From Saprospiraceae bacterium (lineage in GTDB: Bacteria > Bacteroidota > Bacteroidia > Chitinophagales > Saprospiraceae), in the NCBI GenBank assembly GCA_013042795.1, contig JABDPK010000116.1, positions 1 to 9,229 on the forward strand: a stretch of 9,229 nt of DNA, written 5' to 3'. The translations under genes were made by a program, and so were the position numbers. The notes beneath the pieces are model-generated. The model saw nothing but the letters and a program-made list of their open reading frames with translations, had not been told where the DNA came from and did not search any database. Shown piece by piece: positions 1 to 5,758 of the stretch (position 1 is the first letter of the stretch; each line of letters begins with the position of its first letter).

Positions 1-651
1 TGAATTACGTATTTCTTGCTTGAGTGCTATGATATCTTCAGCCTTTCTGACAAAAGAAAGAGCAATCCAGTTCACCGGTTGTGTCAGGATAAATTCAAGG
101 TCTTTTTTGTCCTTTTCTGTCAATGAAGGAAGAGAAACATGGGTATCCGGCAGGTTTACGCCTTTATTGGATGAGATGCTTGTACCATGCAGGACCTCTA
201 ACTTGACCTCATCCTTTTTGTTTGTACTTATAACTTCCAGTACTAGTTTTCCATCATCAACCAGGACGCGTTCCCCTTCGTTGACATCACGTGCGAAACT
301 CTCATAACTCATATATATCTTCTCGCGATTCCCTATGCATGGTTCATTCACAAATGTAAGTACGTCACCTCTGATCAACTCAAGGGTCCCTCTTTCAATT
401 TTACCTACCCTGAGTTTTGGCCCCTGCAGATCTGCAAGTATCCCAACAGGGACGTCATATTTTTCTATGAGTGAGTTAATCCGTTCGATGACCTGAAGAT
501 GGTCTTCATGGGTACCATGAGAGAAATTCAGTCTGAAAATATCAACACCTGCTTTGATGAGAGCAAGCAAATTACTGGCATTACAACTGGCGGGACCGAC
601 TGTAGCGACAATTTTAGTTTTCTGGATATGGTCTAGGTGAAACTTTCCCAA
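1..651 (-). CDS. pyk: Pyruvate kinase, N-terminal 217 residues (3' part outside window)
   Basis: Cytosolic glycolytic enzyme converting phosphoenolpyruvate and ADP to pyruvate and ATP. Translating the minus strand gives a clear match to the family N-terminus: KTKIVATVGPAS (residues 11-22), RLNFSHG (40-46, with the metal/K+ site residues Asn42 and Ser44), ADLQGPKLR (73-81), the B-domain segment GERVLVDDGK (126-135), LPSLTEKDKKDL (174-185) and ALSFVRKAEDI (197-207). The only plausible start is TTG at 649-651: a stop lies three codons upstream (658-660) and no ATG occurs in frame before the conserved core. The catalytic Lys region and C-terminal domain lie beyond base 1. The LQGPKLR variant, with Lys at the position of rabbit muscle Glu117, marks the K+-independent class. 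It is transcribed divergently from acpP. The identity is certain; the start codon is inferred. Confidence 0.96.
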   Translation of the reverse strand, partial: MGKFHLDHIQKTKIVATVGPASCNASNLLALIKAGVDIFRLNFSHGTHEDHLQVIERINSLIEKYDVPVGILADLQGPKLRVGKIERGTLELIRGDVLTFVNEPCIGNREKIYMSYESFARDVNEGERVLVDDGKLVLEVISTNKKDEVKLEVLHGTSISSNKGVNLPDTHVSLPSLTEKDKKDLEFILTQPVNWIALSFVRKAEDIIALKQEIRNS

Positions 652-672
652 GTGTATTCAATTTGTTAGTGT

Positions 673-680
673 CAAAAGTA
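673..680 (-). promoter_or_regulatory. Candidate Bacteroidota -7 element for pyk
   Basis: On the minus strand this reads TACTTTTG, which fits the Bacteroidota housekeeping -7 consensus TAnnTTTG. It lies about 22 bases before the TTG start of pyk. I see no convincing TTTG -33 element upstream, so this is a pattern match only. Confidence 0.3.
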
Positions 681-700
681 CAATTTCTTTTACATCATAG

Positions 701-729
701 TTGACATTATAAGGAACTTAGCCTATATA
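701..729 (+). promoter_or_regulatory. Candidate promoter for acpP (TTGACA-N17-TATATA)
   Basis: TTGACA at 701-706 and TATATA at 724-729 are separated by exactly 17 bases, the classical sigma70 arrangement, in the divergent pyk/acpP region. It would leave an untranslated leader of roughly 85 bases before the acpP ATG. Bacteroidota primary sigma factors usually favour a TAnnTTTG -7 element, which I do not find intact upstream of acpP, so the assignment is tentative. Confidence 0.35.
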
Positions 730-820
730 AGGAATGTATTAATATTAATTTGCGATTAAATCCTTTGATCATAATGAACAAATGGTTTATTTTGCGGCAC
801 AAATTCTAAAATTTTTTATT

Positions 821-1060
821 ATGTCAAATATTGCAGACAAAGTAAAACAAATCATTATTGATAAATTAGGCGTCGATGAGGCTGAAATTAATAATGATGC
901 CAGTTTTACAAATGATCTAGGAGCAGATTCACTTGATACAGTTGAATTGATTATGGAATTCGAAAAAGAATTCGATATTGCTATTCCCGATGAGGAAGCA
1001 GAAAAAATTCAAACTGTCGGTGAGGCTGTTACATATCTTGAAAGTCAGAAAAACGATTAA
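821..1060 (+). CDS. acpP: Acyl carrier protein
   Basis: Small acidic carrier (79 residues, the usual family length) that holds growing acyl chains as thioesters on a 4'-phosphopantetheine arm during type II fatty-acid synthesis. The prosthetic-group site is Ser37 in the motif [11 protein letters not shown], and the helix II segment [17 protein letters not shown] is typical. The ATG at 821 gives the standard N-terminus MSNIADKVK. An in-frame ATG at 782 would add 13 hydrophobic residues not found in the family and is rejected. The start is preceded by an A/T-rich stretch without a Shine-Dalgarno site, as is usual in Bacteroidota. It is followed at once by an intrinsic terminator and then fabF, its main partner enzyme. 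Confidence 0.97.
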   Translation: MSNIADKVKQIIIDKLGVDEAEINNDASFTNDLGADSLDTVELIMEFEKEFDIAIPDEEAEKIQTVGEAVTYLESQKND

Positions 1061-1080
1061 GATTCATCTAATAGTAAAAG

Positions 1081-1116
1081 AATCCACAAGCTCAATAATT
1101 GCTTGTGGATTTTTTT
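1081..1116 (+). terminator. Intrinsic terminator between acpP and fabF
   Basis: A perfect 11-bp stem (AATCCACAAGC at 1081-1091 with GCTTGTGGATT at 1101-1111) closes a 9-base loop and runs into a T-tract (1110-1116). It starts 20 bases after the acpP stop. Only about 33 bases remain between it and the fabF ATG, so it probably sets the ratio of acpP mRNA to downstream mRNA. Confidence 0.88.
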
Positions 1117-1149
1117 ATCTTACATTTTTCTTTTCAAACCAGGACTAGC

Positions 1150-2394
1150 ATGAAAAGAGTTGTAGTAACCGGGGTTGGGGCACTCACTCCGATCGGAAAT
1201 AACTATCGGGATTATGCAGAAGCATTGCTGAAAGGCGAAAGTGGAGCTGCAAATATCACAAGATTTGATGCAACGCATTTTAAAACAAGATTCGCTGCAG
1301 AAGTCAAAAATTATGTTCCTGAGGATCATTTTCACAGGAGGGAAGTCAGGCGATATGATCGCTTTTCCCAATTTGCGCTGATTGTTGCTGAACAGGCGAT
1401 GAATGATAGCGGTATCAATCCTGATGAAATCCAGTTGCAAAGAGCAGGAGTAATCTGGGGAAGTGGTATTGGAGGATTCGAAACCATTGAACATGATATT
1501 GAAGAAGCGACATTAAGTACTTCTGAAACACCGCGTTATAGTCCGTTTCTTATACCCAAGCTTATCGCTGATATTGCTCCAGGTCATATATCAATGAAAT
1601 ATGGATTTCGTGGTGTGAATTATGCCACTGTATCTGCTTGTGCTTCCTCAAGCCATGCGATATCGACCGCGTTTGATTTTATTCGCCTGGGGCGGTGTGA
1701 TGTGATAATTACCGGTGGATCGGAAGCTGCCATTACAAAAGCCGGGATCGGAGGTTTTTCCTCGATGAAAGCTTTATCCGAACGTAATGATGATCCTGCA
1801 ACTGCCAGTCGCCCATTTGATAAGGACAGAGATGGATTCCTGCTGGGCGAAGGCGGAGGATGTTTAATCCTTGAAGAATATGAACATGCCAGAAACAGGG
1901 GAGCAAGGATATATGCAGAAGTCATCGGTGCAGGAGCAACTGCAGATGCGCATCATATGACAGCACCCCATCCTGAGGGTCTGGGCGCTATGGAAGTAAT
2001 GAATATGGCGCTTGACGATGCAGGTATCAACCCGGAAGAGATAGATTATATTAATGTTCACGGCACTTCAACACCTTTAGGCGATATAGCCGAGACCAAG
2101 GCGATCAAAAGAGTTTTTGGTGAGCATATTTATGATCTGAATATCAGTTCTACAAAATCCATGACAGGGCACTTGTTAGGTGCAGCGGGTGCTATTGAAG
2201 CCCTGGCCTGTATCACTGCGATTAACCGATCCATGGTTCCACCAACGATCAATCATCACACAAATGATCCTGAATTGGATGAAAAGATTAACTTTACATT
2301 TAACGAAGCTCAGGCGCGCGATATTAATGTTGCCCTAAGCAATACTTTTGGTTTTGGAGGTCATAATTCAACAGTTATATTTCGAAAAATATAA
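1150..2394 (+). CDS. fabF: Beta-ketoacyl-ACP synthase II
   Basis: Condensing enzyme of type II fatty-acid synthesis. It joins malonyl-ACP to an acyl-ACP with loss of CO2, using the neighbouring AcpP as carrier, in the cytosol. The thiolase-fold protein has 414 residues, the usual length. The Cys-His-His catalytic set is complete: Cys164 in SACASSSHA, His304 in NVHGTSTPLGD and His341 in SMTGHLLGAAGA, with Lys336 before it. These match E. coli FabF Cys163, His303, His340 and Lys335 shifted by one. The N-terminus MKRVVVTGVGALTPIG supports the ATG at 1150. A longer in-frame start at 1099 would lie inside the terminator hairpin and is rejected. rnc follows after 13 bases. No separate promoter is obvious between the terminator and this gene. 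Confidence 0.97.
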   Translation: MKRVVVTGVGALTPIGNNYRDYAEALLKGESGAANITRFDATHFKTRFAAEVKNYVPEDHFHRREVRRYDRFSQFALIVAEQAMNDSGINPDEIQLQRAGVIWGSGIGGFETIEHDIEEATLSTSETPRYSPFLIPKLIADIAPGHISMKYGFRGVNYATVSACASSSHAISTAFDFIRLGRCDVIITGGSEAAITKAGIGGFSSMKALSERNDDPATASRPFDKDRDGFLLGEGGGCLILEEYEHARNRGARIYAEVIGAGATADAHHMTAPHPEGLGAMEVMNMALDDAGINPEEIDYINVHGTSTPLGDIAETKAIKRVFGEHIYDLNISSTKSMTGHLLGAAGAIEALACITAINRSMVPPTINHHTNDPELDEKINFTFNEAQARDINVALSNTFGFGGHNSTVIFRKI

Positions 2395-2407
2395 TAACTG
2401 AAGAGTT

Positions 2408-3133
2408 TTGATAAGACGGTTCTATAATTATTACATATCCAGTGAAAAAGACCTGGCCAGGAAACTCAAATCAATTCTTGGCTTTGTTCCTAATAACATG
2501 CATTTATTCAAACTTGCGTTTTTTCACAAGTCAATGAATAATGGGGAGCAGGTATTCAGGTCTTACAATAACGAAAGACTTGAATATCTTGGTGATGCCG
2601 TCCTCTCTACTGTAGTCGCAGAGTACCTATACCAGAAATACCCGGGCAGAGATGAAGGTTTTCTTACCAAGATGAGATCCAAAATAGTTAAGCGTAAGAC
2701 CTTGAATAAGGTTGCCGAAAAAATGGGTATTGATTTGATTCTCACAAAATATACCCAGGGAAAAATAAGCTATTCGATGCTGGGTAATGCTTTTGAAGCC
2801 ATGGTTGGTGCACTCTATATAGAATATGGTTATGATCGCACCAGGGATTATGTAATTTCCAAGATTCTTATGAGATACCTGGATATCCATGACCTGGAAA
2901 CCAGTGATGATAATTACAAGAGCCAGTTATTGGAATGGGGACAAAAGGAAGGACGTCTTATTTCTTACAAACTTGTCAGCAAATTCAAACTCGATAAAAG
3001 AGACAGGTTTAGAATATCCGTGTACCTGGATGGTGAAGAAATTTCTACTGCCGAGGATTTTAATAAGAAATCTGCTGAACAAATTGCCTCTTCTTTTGCT
3101 TTAAAGAATTTGAACATTCGTACACAGAGCTAA
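2408..3133 (+). CDS. rnc: Ribonuclease III
   Basis: Double-strand-specific endoribonuclease that processes rRNA precursors and structured mRNAs. The 241 residues hold an RNase III domain (about 20-155) and a double-stranded RNA-binding domain (about 168-236, with NYKSQLLEW at its start and KKSAEQIASSFAL at its end). The signature NERLEYLGDAVL carries Glu59 and Asp63, equivalent to E. coli Glu41 and Asp45. Glu130 in NAFEAMVGA matches the essential Glu117. The position of E. coli Asp114 is Asn127 here. The start is TTG at 2408: a TGA stop lies three codons upstream, and the next candidate starts would cut into the conserved fold. It lies 13 bases after fabF and 3 bases before the next gene, which suggests one operon. 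Confidence 0.94.
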   Translation: MIRRFYNYYISSEKDLARKLKSILGFVPNNMHLFKLAFFHKSMNNGEQVFRSYNNERLEYLGDAVLSTVVAEYLYQKYPGRDEGFLTKMRSKIVKRKTLNKVAEKMGIDLILTKYTQGKISYSMLGNAFEAMVGALYIEYGYDRTRDYVISKILMRYLDIHDLETSDDNYKSQLLEWGQKEGRLISYKLVSKFKLDKRDRFRISVYLDGEEISTAEDFNKKSAEQIASSFALKNLNIRTQS

Positions 3134-3136
3134 TTT

Positions 3137-4336
3137 ATGGATTCACTCACTCAAATTGTTTTGGGCGCCGCAGTCGGTGAAGTAGTGTTGGGAAAGAAGG
3201 TCGGAAACAGGGCGATGTTATGGGGTGGTATTGCCGGAACTATCCCTGATTTGGATATTATATTGGGGCCTTTTGTTACTGAAATACAGGCACTTGCCAT
3301 GCATCGGGGGTTTTCACATTCCATTACATTTTCAATTATAGGTGCTTTTCTATTTGGCTGGCTAGTCTATCAAATGTATAAAAGCCCTTATTATAAATGG
3401 ATAGCTGTATCTATCAGGGCTTTGTTCTTCGGAGGTATATCAATAGCTATATTGTATAATGGCATAAGCAATGCCAATTACTGGCCAGCAATCATAGCCG
3501 TATCATTAATCATGGGTGTAAAGCTTAAATGGATGTTCTCCAGGTATGTTACGAAAGACAAGTTTATATCACCTGCTACTTTAAAAGACTGGCAGCTTTT
3601 GTTTTTCTGGGGATTATTTACACATATCATTCTTGATTGTTTTACAATGTATGGCACCCAGGTTTTTGCCCCATTTTCCGATTACAGGGTTGCATTCAGC
3701 ACAATATCTGTTGCAGATCCATTATATACCGCACCTTTTATCATATGCCTGATCGTCGCATCATTCCTGGGCAAGGATTCCAGGTCCAGAAGAAAATGGA
3801 ATTATGCAGGACTAATTATAAGCTCACTTTATTTGTGTTTTACAGTTGTGAACAAGCAAGTAATGAATTCAGAATTCTCAAGTCAGCTGGCTGAGCAAAA
3901 TATTGAATACAAAAGGTGTATATCAGGACCAACTATCCTCAATAACATATTGTGGAGTGTCACCGTTGATAGTGATTCTGTCTATTACCAGGGACAATAT
4001 TCCTGGTTTGATCGCTCACCAATTGAGTTCAAAGCGATAAATAAAAATTATAAGCTTATTAATGTTGAGGAAAATGATTCAACTGTAGAAACCCTTAAGT
4101 GGTTCAGCAAGGATTTTTATAATATCATCAGGCGGAGAGACGGCCGTCTACAGTTTAATGATCTCAGGTATGGTACTTTTCGTGGTGGCAGGGGTGAAGA
4201 TGACTTTATCTTCAGATTTATTTTGGAGGAAAATAATAATGGGGGATATGAAATGATGGAGTCTGAAGGTGGTCCCCCGAAAGGCAAAGAGGAAGAGATG
4301 ATGCAAATTCTCTGGTCACGAATCAAAGGTATCTGA
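3137..4336 (+). CDS. YdjM-family inner-membrane metal-dependent hydrolase (predicted)
   Basis: Predicted membrane-bound metal hydrolase of the YdjM family (PF04307, formerly DUF457); the substrate is not known. The N-terminus MDSLTQIVLGAAVGE is characteristic. Likely metal ligands are Asp38 and Asp40 (IPDLD), His56 and His61 (HRGFSHS), and His163 and Asp167 (HIILD). About six hydrophobic segments are visible (roughly 62-80, 88-108, 115-133, 152-170, 198-211 and 224-239). They are followed by a hydrophilic C-terminal tail of about 160 residues, longer than in the roughly 200-residue E. coli YdjM. The gene starts 3 bases after rnc and ends 1 base before the next gene. Family membership is secure; the biochemical role is not. 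E. coli ydjM is LexA-regulated, but I see no LexA site here. Confidence 0.85.
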   Translation: MDSLTQIVLGAAVGEVVLGKKVGNRAMLWGGIAGTIPDLDIILGPFVTEIQALAMHRGFSHSITFSIIGAFLFGWLVYQMYKSPYYKWIAVSIRALFFGGISIAILYNGISNANYWPAIIAVSLIMGVKLKWMFSRYVTKDKFISPATLKDWQLLFFWGLFTHIILDCFTMYGTQVFAPFSDYRVAFSTISVADPLYTAPFIICLIVASFLGKDSRSRRKWNYAGLIISSLYLCFTVVNKQVMNSEFSSQLAEQNIEYKRCISGPTILNNILWSVTVDSDSVYYQGQYSWFDRSPIEFKAINKNYKLINVEENDSTVETLKWFSKDFYNIIRRRDGRLQFNDLRYGTFRGGRGEDDFIFRFILEENNNGGYEMMESEGGPPKGKEEEMMQILWSRIKGI

Positions 4337-4337
4337 T

Positions 4338-5360
4338 ATGATCTTGAGATATCTCCTTCTTTGTAGTTTTCTTATAATAAGTATGATCCTGCAAGCGCAG
4401 GAGTGGTGTGATTCCAAAATGTCGGGGATGACTCTTGTTGCTCCGCCCAAGCCATTTGAAAAAGATCCGTTTCCTGAAATGGCATCAATAAATGCCAAAT
4501 GGGTAGCGGTAGTGCCTTATGCTTTTACACCCAACAATGAAGCCAGGGTATTATTCGGCAATAATCACCAATGGTGGGGTGAAACCCCGGATGGTGCGCG
4601 AGAAACGATAAGACTTGCAAAAGAGAATGACAGAAAAGTGATGCTTAAACCTCAGCTTTGGATGCATGGTCAATGGGTTGGTGATATGGAATATACCAAA
4701 GATCGGGACTGGATAAAATGGGAAAAAGATTACAGGGATTATATTCTCAGCTTTGCCAGGATCGCCGAGGAAATGGAAGTCGAGCTTTTCTGTATAGGTA
4801 CAGAGTTCAAAATTTCTGCTGTCAAGAGAGAGGCATTCTGGAGAACACTTATCCAGGATGTTAGAAAAGAATATTCCGGTATGCTAACATACAGTGCCAA
4901 CTGGGATGAGTTCGAAACCATGCCTTTCTGGGATGCACTTGATATTATTGGTTTGAGTAGCTATTTCCCTTTAACTGAAAAAAAAGACCCTGATTTACGC
5001 ACTTTGAAAAAAGCCTGGATTCCTATCAGGAAAAGAATCAGGGCAGTGTCAGATCGGTATCAAAAACTGGTTGTCTTCACAGAATATGGATACCTGTCTG
5101 TTGACGGTTGTGCCGGGAAAACCTGGCTCCTTGAAAAAAGGAGATCAGAACTACAAACAAACGAAAAAGCCCAGTCTATTGCTATTGAGGCTTTATATCA
5201 GAGCTTTATCGATGAACCCTACTGGGCCGGCTGTTTTTACTGGAAGTGGTATCCGTTCGGTTATCACCGGCAAAAGTTCAGGGCTAATGATTATACGCCT
5301 CAAGGTAAGGAGGCTCAGGAAACTATAAAAAGGTGGTATTCAAAATTTAACCAATATTAA
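4338..5360 (+). CDS. Secreted GH113-like glycoside hydrolase (TIM barrel)
   Basis: 340 residues with an N-terminal signal peptide (hydrophobic 4-19, likely cleavage near LQA-QEW at 20-22), so exported to the periplasm or beyond. The remainder resembles TIM-barrel glycoside hydrolases of family GH113, whose characterised members cut beta-1,4-mannan. The two expected catalytic carboxylates are visible: Glu156 (acid/base) in FCIGTEF at the end of strand 4, and Glu249 (nucleophile) in VFTEYGY at the end of strand 7. Trp/Tyr-rich segments (HQWWGE 77-82, YWKWYPFGYH 301-310) could line a sugar-binding cleft. The substrate is not established from sequence. The start ATG lies 1 base after the upstream stop (TGATATG), so it is probably co-translated with the YdjM-type gene. 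No clear terminator follows. Confidence 0.78.
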   Translation: MILRYLLLCSFLIISMILQAQEWCDSKMSGMTLVAPPKPFEKDPFPEMASINAKWVAVVPYAFTPNNEARVLFGNNHQWWGETPDGARETIRLAKENDRKVMLKPQLWMHGQWVGDMEYTKDRDWIKWEKDYRDYILSFARIAEEMEVELFCIGTEFKISAVKREAFWRTLIQDVRKEYSGMLTYSANWDEFETMPFWDALDIIGLSSYFPLTEKKDPDLRTLKKAWIPIRKRIRAVSDRYQKLVVFTEYGYLSVDGCAGKTWLLEKRRSELQTNEKAQSIAIEALYQSFIDEPYWAGCFYWKWYPFGYHRQKFRANDYTPQGKEAQETIKRWYSKFNQY

Positions 5361-5416
5361 AACAGAAAAAGAAACAAAATATAATTTGTTAAAATGTTAA
5401 AAAGTAAAAAATAGTG

Positions 5417-5450
5417 TTTGAATTATAAAATAAACATTATATTAAATTTG
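5417..5450 (+). promoter_or_regulatory. Candidate Bacteroidota promoter (TTTG / TAAATTTG)
   Basis: TTTG at 5417-5420 and TAAATTTG at 5443-5450 match the -33 TTTG and -7 TAnnTTTG elements of Bacteroidota promoters, with a 22-base spacer that is near the upper end of the usual range. It would give a leader of about 200 bases before the gene at 5660. A second -7-like word (TAGGTTTG, 5568-5575) lies closer but lacks a well-spaced -33 element. Confidence 0.3.
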
Positions 5451-5602
5451 ACAAATACCTTTAATAACCAAATTATCAATAAAAACCAACTGAAAACCAA
5501 AATCTAATTCCTTCCTTTCATTTTTGTTTTTATAATTTTCATGTTAACTGTCAAGTTGCTTATGGGATAGGTTTGTTTGAAATGTTGGTTTGATCTTAAG
5601 AA

Positions 5603-5630
5603 TGACAATTGCATAAAAATGTAATTGTTG
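5603..5630 (+). repeat. Inverted repeat / hairpin upstream of the large surface-protein gene
   Basis: ACAATTGCAT (5605-5614) pairs with ATGTAATTGT (5619-5628) around an AAAA loop. The stem has ten pairs, one of them G-U, extendable by two further wobble pairs. It ends about 30 bases before the ATG at 5660. It has no T-tract, so it is not a terminator. It could be a leader stem or an operator palindrome. Confidence 0.5.
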
Positions 5631-5659
5631 AAATATTAACAAATTAAAACCTATAAATC

Positions 5660-5758
5660 ATGAAACATTTTTTCACTACCTATCTTTCACGAAGTATAAG
5701 GGTTGTCTTATCCTTTCTTCTTTTCCTTTTGTTTACTAATGCGCCATCGCTAAATGCC
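5660..5758 (+). other. Signal peptide region of the T9SS surface protein
   Basis: Residues 1-33 show a basic n-region (Lys2, Arg11, Arg14), a long hydrophobic core (VVLSFLLFLLF, 15-25) and a likely signal peptidase I site after Leu-Asn-Ala at 31-33. Sec export is the first step for T9SS cargo. Confidence 0.85.

Larger units (their letters stand above)
5361..5659. other. AT-rich intergenic region, no gene seen
   Basis: These 299 bases contain no credible reading frame. They hold poly-A/T runs, three scattered AACCAA words (5466, 5484, 5495), a possible Bacteroidota-type promoter (5417-5450) and a hairpin at 5603-5630. They separate the fabF-to-glycoside-hydrolase operon from the large secreted-protein gene. 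No intrinsic terminator for the upstream operon is recognisable. Confidence 0.7.

Noticed and set aside
20..307. Plus-strand open frame of 95 codons at the window start
   Set aside because: It lies antisense to the clearly conserved pyruvate kinase frame and shows no family resemblance.
782..820. Upstream in-frame ATG for acpP
   Set aside because: It would add a 13-residue hydrophobic extension absent from acyl carrier proteins; the ATG at 821 gives the canonical N-terminus.
1099..1149. Upstream start for fabF
   Set aside because: It falls inside the terminator hairpin and adds residues unlike the family; the start at 1150 gives the standard MKRVVVTG.
4338..4412. Lipoprotein signal on the GH113-like protein (Cys9 or Cys24)
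   Set aside because: Cys9 is within the hydrophobic core and Cys24 is not preceded by a lipobox; a normal signal peptidase I site near LQAQ fits better.
5466..5500. Three AACCAA words in the intergenic region
   Set aside because: Irregular spacing and AT-rich context; no sign that they are more than chance.
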